44,218 bases of DNA from Cochliopodium minus (lineage: Eukaryota; Discosea; Himatismenida; Cochliopodiidae), in NCBI GenBank assembly GCA_024220525.1, contig JAMYWO010000026.1:184663-228880 (forward strand), written 5' to 3'. Shown here in pieces: positions 1 to 10,445 of this stretch. A program made the translations under genes and the position numbers. Each line of letters begins with the position of its first letter. Positions within the stretch are counted from its first letter, which is position 1. A model generated the notes under the pieces. The model was not told where the DNA came from. It ran no database searches and was given only the letters and a program-made list of their open reading frames with translations.

Positions 1-72
1 AAAAATAAAAAATAAAAAATAAAAAATAAAAAATAAAAAATAAAAAATAAAAAATAAAAAATAAAAAATAAT
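1..72. repeat. (A6T)n microsatellite at the window edge
   Basis: About ten tandem copies of the heptamer AAAAAAT, lying inside the intron by which the importin-11-like gene leaves the window. Similar but not identical arrays flank the single-N junctions at 18831 (T7A) and 43012 (T5A), so arrays of this kind coincide with assembly ends here. Confidence 0.9.
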
Positions 73-2557
73 AAAAAGTTGAAATTATTTTTTACAATAA
101 GACCAATTCTCTAAAATACGACAAACAGATCTCTGCATGATTTTTTCAAAGGCAGAGTTTCCTTTTTGAGAAATCTCCTCAATGATGTTGTTGCAAAGAA
201 AATATTCTATGTCAAAATTGTAGTTTTTTAATTCTGAAGATCCAAAGGCGATCATTGTGAACACTGATTCTTTTTGCAAAATTCTTGAAAAATCTTTATC
301 ATTTCCATTGCCTTTTAAATTTTTTAGTTTTTAAATTTTTATTTTATTTGTTTATTTGTTTATTTTATGTTTATTTATTTATTTTATAATTTTATAATTT
401 TTTTATTTTTTATTTTTATTTATTTATTTTTTACTGTTGTTGATTTGTTTGATGTATTCTACAACCATGGGAACGAGAATATCAGGAAAGTTTCTTAGAG
501 AGTTAAGATAAAGGTACTCAGTGGCAGGTTTGATTTGATACTGAAACGGGTCCAATAATTCTTCCTTAACAAACTCTTCAGGGTCACTTTCCCACTTTCA
601 ATAAAATTAATAAATTAAAAATAAAAATAAAAAAAAAACAAAAAACAAAACAAAAAAATAAAAATAAATAATATGAAAAATAAAAATAAATCAAAATAAT
701 AAAAAAGAAACAAATTGAACATCAAAATCAAAAATAAAGATAAAAATAAAATACAAAATAAAAATGGAATAAATTTATGAAAAAAATAGAATAAAAATTT
801 AAAATAAAATTTGAATAAAAAATTAAAAATATGAAAATACCATTTCAAGGTCTTCTTTCTTTAGAGGAATGTAGTTGATGAAGATCAAATGGTACAATTC
901 ATGGAAAAACTTTTCGTTGAGGTTTTGGAGGAAATTTTTGGAAGTTTCGAAAGAGTTTGTGTCTTTGTAAGCACAATTCTCAAAGTCCTTATAATCTCTG
1001 CAATCAAAAACTTGGTTCTGATTTCAAATAATTTTTTTTTTAATTTTTTTTGAATAAAATTTTTTTATTTGTATTTAAATTAAATTTTTTTTTTACCATG
1101 AAAGTGATGGACAGAATCGCATTTTTCTTGTAAAATTCATTACTTAAATCAAATTGAATTAACCTTTTCATTTGTTCAAAAAAGAGTGGGAAAAAAGAAG
1201 ATAGGAGAGGAGCAAACTGCAAAAAGTAAAAAAAAAATAAACGAAAGAAATAAAATAAATAAAAAAAAAAAGGAAATACTTAAAAAAAGAAATTAATAAT
1301 TAAAAAAAAAAATGGAAAAAATATTTTTACAGGTATGGAGTGATACTTTTGAAAGTTAATGATGAGTTTTATGGAAACGAGAGAAACGTTGGTGATGGGA
1401 TTATTAGGATGTTTCTGAGAAATGTCGAGGGAATAGTTCAAAAAATTGAAGAAAGTACTCTGAAAAAAAGAAAGGATGTTCTTGTTGGAAAACTGTTCGG
1501 GCACAAAAAAGTGTTTGATGAGACGCTTCATCTCTCTTGTAGTTGCTTCTAGAATGATATACACTTCTTTCTCTATATTGTTGTTTTTGATCATGTTGGC
1601 AAAGTTTTGGGTCGATTTGTTCCAAAGAGAAACATATTTCGAGAAAATAAATATTGTTTGCTTTTTAACAAAAATAAAAAAGTTTTGTCAGATTTAAAAA
1701 ATTATTTTTGAAACTAAATGTTTCAATAACATTGATTTTAAAAAAAATAAAACCAAAAAAAAATTTTAAAAATATCCTTTGCATTTTAAAAAAGTTTTTT
1801 AAAATAATTCTAATTCAAAAAAAAAATTACGTTTTTCAAAAAATCTTGGCACACTTTAAAACTGTCTGAATTGCATTCGCTGGAAGAATTTTTTAGAACT
1901 GCTTTGGTGAATTGTTTGATTGAGTCGACACATCTGAAGCTCTGAGTCATATTTCCCTTCTCCATATTCTCAAAAAATGTTTGGATAATTATCTTCCATT
2001 CTCCTTTTTCTCTCAAAACGTAATTTTCAAGAAGCAATCTTTTTTGAATTTTATTTATTCGAAAAAAAAAATTTAAAAAAAAAAAATTTTACTTTATGCA
2101 AATTGATATTTGTAATGCTGATTGATTATCCAATGTAAAGAGATGCGAAATCAATAAATTTTTTATGAAATCTTTTTATGTGATTCAATGAATTAGAATT
2201 TAAATTAAAATTATTTTTTTTTTTTTCGCTGTATTTTTTTCTTGGTACCCAATTCTTGGAAATCTAAAGATGACAATTTTGATATCATCACATTCTTAAG
2301 ATATATCGTGGTAGGAAAGATTATTTGTTTATTGTTTTGTGATTTTTTTAAATTTTCGAGTATCTATGGTTAAAATAAAATGAGGTCCATTTATTATTTG
2401 AATCTCATTTTCTTACCATCAATATAGAGGTTATGATACCCTTTTCATTTTTGAATTTCTCCAATTCATTTTCTGAGGCCTTCCTTTGATCATTATTGGG
2501 ATTATTGTAAGAGGAGATGAGATGATTCAATATATTTTGGATGATATTATTGTCCAT
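1..2557 (-). CDS. IPO11: Importin-11-like karyopherin, N-terminal half (partial, runs off the left edge)
   Basis: Nuclear transport receptor of the importin-beta family, HEAT-repeat solenoid. Start is ATG at 2557-2555. Exons on the minus strand: 2557-2417, 2363-2093, 2038-1831, 1660-1331, 1216-1097, 1017-841, 594-435, 311-96, giving about 540 aa. The first exon has the importin N-terminal helix pattern (RKASENELEKFK). Exon 2 carries the family segment TTIYLKNVM. Exon 7 begins WESDPEEFVKEELLDPF and continues IKPATEYLYL, close to the importin-11 stretch WKEDPEGFFIEE...LRPCTEVLFI. Exon 8 (IAFGSSELKNYNFD...RILENW) follows the importin-11 order. The usual length is about 975 aa, so the C-terminal half should lie beyond base 1. 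A fitting C-terminal half is at 41015-42859. Family assignment is firm; the exact paralogue is an inference. Confidence 0.85.
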
Positions 2558-3071
2558 ATGATATTTTCAATCGAATGTGAATGATATCAAAGAAAGATCT
2601 ATTTTTTTTTTTTTGAGAAAATAAATTTAATAAATTATTTTCAAAAAGTTTGATTTTCTAAAATCAAACTATAAAAAAATTTTTTTAAATTTTATTGAAA
2701 CTTGAAGGTCTAGTTTAGTTTTTATTTGAATAAGAACCTGTTGAATTTTTTTTATTTCTTTTTGAAATTAATACTTCTCTCAAATTTCCTTCAAGAAAAT
2801 GTTCTTCTCTCCTTCAAATTTACCAATATAAACTTTGATAAACAAATTAAAACTGGAAAACTTTGTTTTAAATTAAATTTATTACTCTCAACTTCGAATA
2901 AAAAAGTTAACAAAAAATAAAGTTTCAGAAAATATATCTAAATTTAGCAAAAAATAGAATGCATGAATGAATCAAAATGTTTAAAAAACAAAATTTAAAA
3001 AAAAAAAAAAATCAAAAAAAAAAAAAAAAGGATCATTTTATTTTTATTTTCTCAAATCACGTATTTAAGAA
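2558..3071. other. Intergenic, divergent between importin and MBOAT genes
   Basis: AT-rich spacer between two divergently transcribed genes, so it should hold both promoters. It contains a near-palindrome around 2636-2672 in which a TTTTGATTTT / AAAATCAAA arm pair is visible. Open frames here are short and phenylalanine/lysine-rich, as expected by chance. No RNA gene recognised. Confidence 0.5.
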
Positions 3072-5660
3072 ATGATAGGAATGGGATGGCTCCAAGATTT
3101 CTTGAATCTATCCAATGCAGAATTTGATTTCGTGGCGTGTTTATTGTTGAACTTTCCATTGGCATATATTCACAGAACATGCTTCAAAACTGCTTTCCAA
3201 AGACATTTGTTCTCTTTGTTGGTTGGATTATTCTTTAGTTATACTTTATTTCAAACAGAGGCTTTATTAATTCTCATACCTGTTATATTGAGTTATTATA
3301 TCATGAAATATGGTCCTCAAAATTATGCTCATATAGTTGTATTTGTTTTCAATATTGCTTGGGTGGCCATAGGGTATATAATTTTTTTATTTATAAATTT
3401 TTTTTTTTTGTTTCATTTGTTTCATGATACACATCAAGATTAATTTATTTATCAATTGATTGAATGATATAGTTATTTACATCATTTTACACATCAATTG
3501 TTTAATTAGATCATTAATCCATCTTTTCGATTAATATATTTTTTTAAATTAAATTTTTCGCTGATAAATTATATTGAAAAAATCTATACCAGTCATATTT
3601 ACACCATATACACCCATTATTTGGAATTCACTGCAGAATGGACAGGAACGTTCATGATGTTGATGATCAGATTGACAAGCACTGCATGTAAACAAAAAAA
3701 AAAAAAAGAAACTTTTTTTACTTTCTAATATTCAAAAAACAAACTCATTTTTTAGACAACTATTATGATGGAAGAAAATCTGAAGAGGAATTTGTAAAAA
3801 TAAATTTTTTTATTTAAATTTTGAACATAAACAACAAGATAATATGAAATGAAACACCTATAATGATTATGATTTAATCTTCTTACATCAATAACTACAT
3901 ATCCATTCCATATCAAAGATTATACTTAACTCATAATCAAATAACACACTCATAAATATATTAATTTAATTTCCTTCACTTGCATAATCAAAATTATATT
4001 TGATTAAAAAACATTGAATGATTTATTCCAAAAAAAAAAAAATTTTTTTTTCAAATCTTTTTATCTTTTTGATTAGAATTTGCTTTCACCTGACCAAAAA
4101 TACCAAGCATTCAAGGAGTTGCCAAGTCTCTTTGAGTTTCTCTCATACAATTACTTTTTCTCTTCTTTCAGTTGTGGTCCTCCAACCATTCTCAAAGAGT
4201 ACCTCGCTTTCACCGACAGAACCATCTTCAAAGACGAAAAAGATGGAGTAAGAAAAATTATTAACTCAATTTTCTAATTATTTTTTTTACTTTCATTTTA
4301 TTTTTTTTTTACTTGTTTTCACGATTTAAAAAAAAAAATTTTCAATCTTTAAAACTTTTTAATGTTTTGTCGTAATAATTTTGATGTATTTATTTTACAT
4401 TCGATTCTTTTAAAAATTTTATTTCCAAAAAAAAAAACGTTAAATTTTTTTAGTTCCATAATTTTAAACTATTTTATTTTGGAATTTATTTAAAGATTTG
4501 TTTTAATTATTTTTTTTAATTAATTAAAATTTTTGTTTTTTAAAGATTTGTTTTTTTATCATAATTTATTAAAATTTTAGTTTTCGTTTTAAACAATTTT
4601 ATTTTAATTTTTTTTTAAAAAAAAATAAGGCAATTCCAACACCTTGGTCTTGGAACGGAGTAGGAAAAAGATTTTTCTACATAGGAATCTCCATCATCTA
4701 CAATAAATTGGCAGACATCTACCCTGTCGACTTTATCTTCAAAAAATACGAAGTTTTTGTCACTTGGCCTTTCTGGCACAAGTTTTTCTATATTTATTTC
4801 ACCACCCAATGTGCTTTTTATAAGTACATTTTCATTTGGTATATGTCTGAGGCTGCTTGTGTCTTTGCTGGTTATGGTTTTAGAAGAGACAAGGCTGGTG
4901 TTGTTCATTGGTAAAAAAAAAAATAAAAAAAAATTAAATTTTTTTTGTATCAATTTATTTCTAAACTTTATATCAAATTTTTAATTTCTATCTTATTTTT
5001 TAATTAATTTTTATTTTTTTAATTAATTTTTTTTTTTTTTTTATCTTTTTAGGGATGGAATGAACATGATAAACTTTTATGAGTGGTACACTGCTGAAAA
5101 TGGTACTGGAATCTCCAAAAATTGGAACGTACAAGGTGCAAGATGGCTCAAAAACAGTAATTAAAATTTTTTTTTGTTTCAAAAAAAAAAATAATATTTT
5201 TTAATTATTTTTTATTTATTTTTTAGCAATTTATTTGCGTATGGTTGCAAGAAAACACAGCAGATTGTCTGCTTCATTGGCAACTTTCACCGTCTCTGCA
5301 GTATGGCATGGATTCTACCCAGGATACTATTTCTCCTTCATTTCCTTCGCTTTGGTCGACGCTTCTATTAAAATTCTTGAGAAATTTGTTCGTCCACACT
5401 TTGTCACTTACACCAGTGAAGGAAAAGAAGTTGCTAAACCCAACAAATTCATTTATAACTTTTTTGTTAAAATTATGGTCAATCTCACTTTTTTTTATAT
5501 GGCTAATCCTTTCATGATGTTCACCATGGAGAATGTCATTAAGTGTTGGAGTTCTGTTTATTACTTTTGGCACTTTTTCTATTTGTTCCTTGCTTTATTC
5601 TTCATTTTCTTCGGAAAGTATTTGCCAAGAGGAAGTGTCAGACCAAAGAAAACTAACTAA
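3072..5660 (+). CDS. MBOAT-family lysophospholipid acyltransferase
   Basis: Multi-pass ER membrane O-acyltransferase that should re-acylate lysophospholipids with acyl-CoA (ALE1/MBOAT2/LPCAT3-like). Exons: 3072-3373, 3593-3687, 3756-3793, 4077-4247, 4630-4910, 5053-5156, 5227-5660; total 474 aa, typical for the family (about 450-620). Family landmarks run in order: HIYTIYTHYLEFTAEWTG, then NYYDG across an exon junction, then LPSLFEFLSYNYFF, then NWNVQGARWLKN, then VSAVWHGFYPGYY. The catalytic pair of the family would be Asn321 (in WNV) and His358 (in VWHGF). Many hydrophobic segments fit a polytopic protein. The C-terminus ends in basic residues (RPKKTN) but is not a classical KKxx signal. 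Substrate preference cannot be read from sequence. Confidence 0.9.
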
Positions 5661-5810
5661 CAGTTCTTTTTATTTTTTTTTTTATTAATTAATTATCAAA
5701 AAAAACAAAAAAAAATAATTTATATTAAAAAATATAAAAATTAAAAACTCTTTTTTTTTTTTTTCTTTCAGAAATTTATAATTTATTAAACAAACAAACA
5801 AAAAATACAC

Positions 5811-7631
5811 TCAATTGTCTTTCAACATTTCCTTCAAGAAATTGTTCTTTTCTACTGAATTCTTGGATTCGAAAGGATCAGTAATTTGGGAAAGATTAGA
5901 AGGGATATAAGTTTGTTTGAATACGTTGTTAGAATTTTCTTCTTGATCGTGAATTTTGTGGGTAGAACTCTCAATAAATTCATCCAAGTTTTGAATGGAA
6001 GGATCAGTGACAAAAACAAAGAGATCTTTCTCAGACATAACCTTGATACCTTGCTTTTGAAAGAATTTAGTGACGTTAGTACAATCGTTTCTCAAAAAGT
6101 CCAAACTGTTGGGTGCTTCGGTTTCGACAGCAGCAGCGAAATCGATCATGTAAACTTTCTTTTTGAAATACAACAAATTGAATTCACTTAAATCGGAATG
6201 GATCAAACCACATTGATGAAACAAGTCCCTCATCATCTTGACAGTTTGTGAATAAGCACGTTTGTATTGTTTGGAAGACAAGTTGGCTTCTTTCAATTGA
6301 GGAGCATGTTTACCATCTTCACCAATGAATTGCATCACCAAAATGTGTTCGCGAAGAAGAACAGGGACAGGAGCATTGATAGATTCGACTTTGGAAACTC
6401 TTTTGAGATTACGCATCTCCTTCTCAGCCCATAGCTTGATCATCTTACGAGGATTCTGCTTAGAAAACTTGTTGAAACGATGATCACCCTCCATGTACAC
6501 ATGTCTGTTCTTGAACTCGTTCAAAGATGTCTTAAAAATTTTGATGGCGACCTCAGGGAAGTAAGACAAGCTTTCACGTTGTTGTTGTTCTTTAGGATTG
6601 CTTGATTGTTTGAATGTTTCTTCGTCTGTACTTTGTCCGTGGTAGACGCTTGCTTCTTTACCGGTGGAGATGCAACCGTTCATTTGTTGCAAGATGCTGT
6701 TGGTCATTTTGAAGATGGCTACACGTGTTCTTTGATCCAACACTTGTTCTTTGGTTTCTTCGAACTCGTCCTTGGACATCTTGTGTGTTCTTCTGTTTTG
6801 TCCTTTTTGGTTGAATGATTTGAGATTATTGTAAATCTAAATAAGAAAAAAATGAAATAAATAACATAAACAAAAAAATAATAAATTCTATCGAAATTTC
6901 TTTTCTCAATAAAAAATATTGTTTAACAAAAATTTAAGTGAGTTCATTTATTTTACTTTTCCGCTTATTCTTGTTCCATTCATATCTCCCAATGCATTTC
7001 CTTGCCAATGATGTTCGATCTCCTCTGCTTTTCTGATAGAATCAATCACTTCATCGTGCTTGGAGATGTAATGTTCCTTCTTTGGCACTCTGGTACCAGG
7101 TTTCACCTCATTGCTCATCACTTGATCGACGTAATTCTTCTCCATTGTCTTTCCATAATCCTCCATCTCCTCTTCTTCATCATCATAATCTTCATAATCG
7201 TCCATTTCATCTCCTGTTACGCAATAGTCCAGTATATCAGATTTGCTTACAGGGACATACTTTGTATTTTTATTTATTGAGCCTACAGATACCTTCTCAT
7301 TTGTTCTCTTTGATTTTATGAGCATTTCTTCGTTCAATCTTTCTTCCAGGTCCAATTGCTCTTGTAATTGCAACGCCAACAAATAATCTTCGTCCAATTG
7401 ATGAACCACAGGTGTCGCTTCTTCTTTGGAATCTTCTTCTTTGTTATTTTCTTCTTCTTTTGTTTGTATTTGTTGCTTTGGGGCTTGATTGCTTTCGCTT
7501 GGCCATTCATCAACTCCCAATTGTTGTTCTCTCAATATTTCATTGAATGATTTAACTTGTTTTGGTCTTTGTACTTTTAATTCGTACATTTTAAATGTTT
7601 CTTCTTTTTTTTTAATTTCAATCTCAGACAT
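5811..7631 (-). CDS. RIOK3: RIO-family atypical protein kinase, RIOK3 type
   Basis: Two exons, 7631-6957 and 6836-5811, joined in phase to give 566 aa (human RIOK3 is 519). The acidic N-terminal exon follows RIOK3 throughout: KSFNEILREQQ, an LLALQLQEQLDLEERLNEE helix, KVSVGSINKNTKYVP, KHDEVIDSIRKAEEIE, and RISGK leading into IYNNLKSFN. The kinase domain has the RIO P-loop STGKEASVY, lysine in VAIKIFKTSLNEFKNR, KQNPRKMIKLWAEKEMRNL, catalytic HSDLSEFN and the FFQKQGIKVMSEKDLFVFV segment near the C-terminus. RIO3 kinases associate with pre-40S particles in animals. One oddity: the usual IDVSQSVE metal-binding segment reads IDFAAAVE, keeping the Asp and Glu but losing the S-Q-S. The N-terminal exon contains an acidic run (about 20 D/E in 30 residues). 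Confidence 0.93.
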
Positions 7632-8096
7632 TGGCTCTATTTTTTTTTGATTTTCGATTCTTTTTGAGAAATATAAAAGAATGAGAACTAAAATAAATTT
7701 AAGTGAAAAATTATAAAAAAAAAAAAAGAATTCAAATTTTTAAGAAACTCTAATTTTTTTGAATTGAGATATTGAACTGAGATTCAATTCAATCTTTTAT
7801 TTGTATTTTACCAAAAGAAAAAATAATATAAACTCAAAAAATTATGTGTTGAATTTCTTGCATAATTATGCGAATCACCATACAATGTATTTAATATCAA
7901 TTGTATATTAGAAGATCTCCAAGAGATGAATGATTTTTTTTATAGTGTTAAAAATTTGGGTCCATAAACATATTAAAAAAATTTCCCCTTATGAACCAAT
8001 TGAAAAATTGATTATTCTTTATTGAAACATAATTCAATTATTTCATTTTATTGTAAAGAATTTTAACCGCTTTATTTCAATATATAAAAAAAAAAA
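7632..8096. other. Intergenic, divergent promoter region of RIOK3 and ORC1
   Basis: 465 bp of AT-rich spacer between divergent start codons. ORC1's ATG is preceded by a run of A (AAAAAAAAAAAATG), the local start context seen at several genes here. No conserved element recognised beyond homopolymer tracts. Confidence 0.5.
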
Positions 8097-10009
8097 ATGA
8101 AGAATAATAAAAGCAAAAAGAGATCAAGAAAAAGTTCATATGAAGATGAAAATGATGAAAAATTATTTAAAACACCAATATCACCAAAAACACCAACACC
8201 CATAAAAAATAAATTAAGAGGATATGTCTTTGATGAATCGAGCGGTGAATTTGAGACAGAGAATAGCAAAGGAAGATCAGAAAAATTTGGATTTACAGAA
8301 AAGAATATATTGGATACACCAAGAAGATCAGGGAGCAGATCAGCAGAAAGAGGAGATTCCTCTTTTAATAATTCGATGAGATCCAATTTCTCGCCACAAA
8401 GCAGTGGAAGAAAAAAAAGGACGAGTATAACACCCACAGAAAAAATATCATCGAGAAAAGCAAAGAATAGAGATAAATTGATCTCCAAGAGCTATGATTC
8501 GAATATCAAGAAAAAATTGGCGTTGAAATTCAATGATTCGTTTAATGTTGTGGAGGGTGATGATCAATTTGAGAGCGCTATCCATCAATTACATGTTTCT
8601 TCGTTGCCCAAGAATCTTCCTTGCAGAGAAAGTGAGAGGGATGAAATATTTAATTATCTAACAAGTTGCATCAAGAGTGGTAGCAGTGGATCTATTTACA
8701 TCTCTGGAGGTAAAATAAAAAATAATTTGAAAAATAAGACATATCTAACATATCTATATTTTATCGACACATGAAAAGAATAACATTTATGAATATTTCA
8801 AATTCCAATTCTATTCAATGCTTTATATTTGTTTTAAATTTAAATTTTTTATTTTTTTCTTTATTAGTACCTGGAACTGGAAAAACATCACTGATTTACA
8901 GCATAATCAATGAGTTGATAAACGATGAGGACTTTCCTCAATTCAAGTTCATAGAGAAGAACGGACTCAAAATAAAAACCCCAAAGAAAGTATACGAGAA
9001 AATCTACAAGCTTCTTGTAGACTCCTCTTCTAACAATTATGAAGCTCAATTAGGAAAACTGTTTCAAAAAGAGAACTCAAAAAGGCCTTATCTTGTTATA
9101 TTGTTGGACGAACTTGATTTTTTCATTTCGAGAAACAACAGTTTGATTTTGTACAACTTTTTTGAATGGGCCAGTCAAAACAAATCGAGACTTTTTGTTA
9201 TTGGAATTGCCAATACTTTGGATCTTGTTGAGGCTCACGAGAAAATCTCTTCTCGTGTCGTCAAGAGAATTCCTTTCAAGATTTACGACAAAGAAAAACT
9301 TAAAAAAATCATTTCTTCTCGTATTGGAAATATGGAGGATATATTCGATAAATCTGCAATTGAATTAGTTGCAGAAACTGTTGCTTCTCATTCTGGTTAA
9401 TTTAATCATATCAATTTTTTAATGAAATTTGATAAACTTTTTTTTTTAGGTGATGCAAGAAGAGCTTTGCAAATTCTGTAATATTGAATCCATTTTTTTT
9501 TTTAAATGTTCATTTTATTTTTTAATAGTGGAAAGGCCACTGAGAGAGCCAAACAAAAAGATATCAAAAAAATAACTGTAGAGTTTATCAATGAATGTTT
9601 AGAAGAGATGAACTCTCTTCCCATCGTAAACGCTTTGAAATGTAAGATTTTTTTAGTAAAACTCTTGTTCAAATAATTATTGCTTACATTAATAGGTGCA
9701 ACTTTTTATGAAAAGATGTTCTTGGTTTGTGTTGCAAAACAAATAGAACAGTTGGGATCAAATTATAGGACTGACAAAATAGAAAATAGTTGTTATTTCG
9801 AAAGGGTTGTCGAAAGATTCGAAGATGCTTGTCTTCTTAAAGGATGCAAGATCCCCAACCTTTCAATACTTGAAAAAATCTGTTCTAATTTAGGTTCTCA
9901 AAGATTGATCACCATTGACGATGTCTTTGGCAAATTTCAAAGGATTGATTTGGGTTATGGACTTAGTCCGGAGGATATATTTGAATATTTAAAGAATGAA
10001 AATTTTTAA
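8097..10009 (+). CDS. ORC1: Origin recognition complex subunit 1 (ORC1/CDC6 AAA+ ATPase)
   Basis: Initiator ATPase that loads the replicative helicase with the rest of ORC. Exons: 8097-8709, 8868-9395, 9450-9477, 9529-9641, 9696-10009; 531 aa. After a basic, Ser/Thr-Pro-rich N-terminus (for example TPISPKTPTP, a possible CDK-target region) come the ORC1 segments QLHVSSLPKNLPCRE, YISG|VPGTGKT (Walker A, Lys210, split by an intron), FKFIEKNGLKIKTPKKVYEKI, VILLDELDFF (Walker B, DELD 285-288), IGIANTLDL (sensor 1) and SGDARRALQIL (sensor 2), then a winged-helix region. The FKFIEKNG segment and SGDARRAL favour ORC1 over CDC6. No BAH domain or zinc finger is visible upstream, so the protein is shorter than animal, yeast or plant ORC1. 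A merged ORC1/CDC6 role, as in archaea and some protists, is possible. Confidence 0.88.
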
Positions 10010-10445
10010 AAAGAGGGTGTAAATCATCAATTTGCCAATTAAAACGGTAACAAAAGATTCACTATAAATGTAAATTAAATGAGAACTAAAATAAATTTAT
10101 TTTTAAATAATAATACCCTTATCCATTGAATATGAAATCTCAATAGTTTCATCCAAATCATTGAAAAATCCTTTTCTTTTTTTTGAGTATAACAATATTT
10201 TTTTTATTTTTTTGTTTTTGTCAAAATGAAATTTATAAAAGAAGAATAAAAATGCTGTTTTTTTTTTTAAATGAGTTAAAGCTTCAACATAGATAGCATT
10301 CCATAAAGATTATAGATTAAAATTTAAAAAGTATTTTGGATATCTCATTGAATAATAAAAAAAAAAGGAAGTAATTTGGATATATTGTTTATAAATCAAC
10401 TTCTTATTCACTAATTAGAAGATTATAAATAGTATTGAATTTTTA
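10010..10445 (+). other. Intergenic between ORC1 and the RhoGAP gene
   Basis: 436 bp in a tandem (+/+) arrangement, so it should hold the ORC1 3' end and the RhoGAP promoter. AT-rich with homopolymer tracts; no RNA gene or repeat family recognised. Confidence 0.45.

Noticed and set aside
1-72. Possible telomere from the A6T array at the window edge
   Set aside because: Comparable but different arrays (T7A, T5A) occur internally and at assembly joins, and the array lies within an intron of a gene that must continue past base 1.
615-848. Phe/Leu-rich open frame on the minus strand
   Set aside because: It is the translation of an AT-rich importin intron (between the exons ending at 841 and starting at 594); no family signal.
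2726-2920. 64-residue open frame upstream of the MBOAT gene
   Set aside because: Low-complexity Phe/Leu/Lys/Asn composition expected by chance in AT-rich spacer; no splice or domain support.
5811-5813. Alternative (ciliate-type) genetic code
   Set aside because: TGA ends RIOK3 and the RhoGAP gene, TAG ends the surface glycoprotein and TAA ends many others, each exactly where the family ends.
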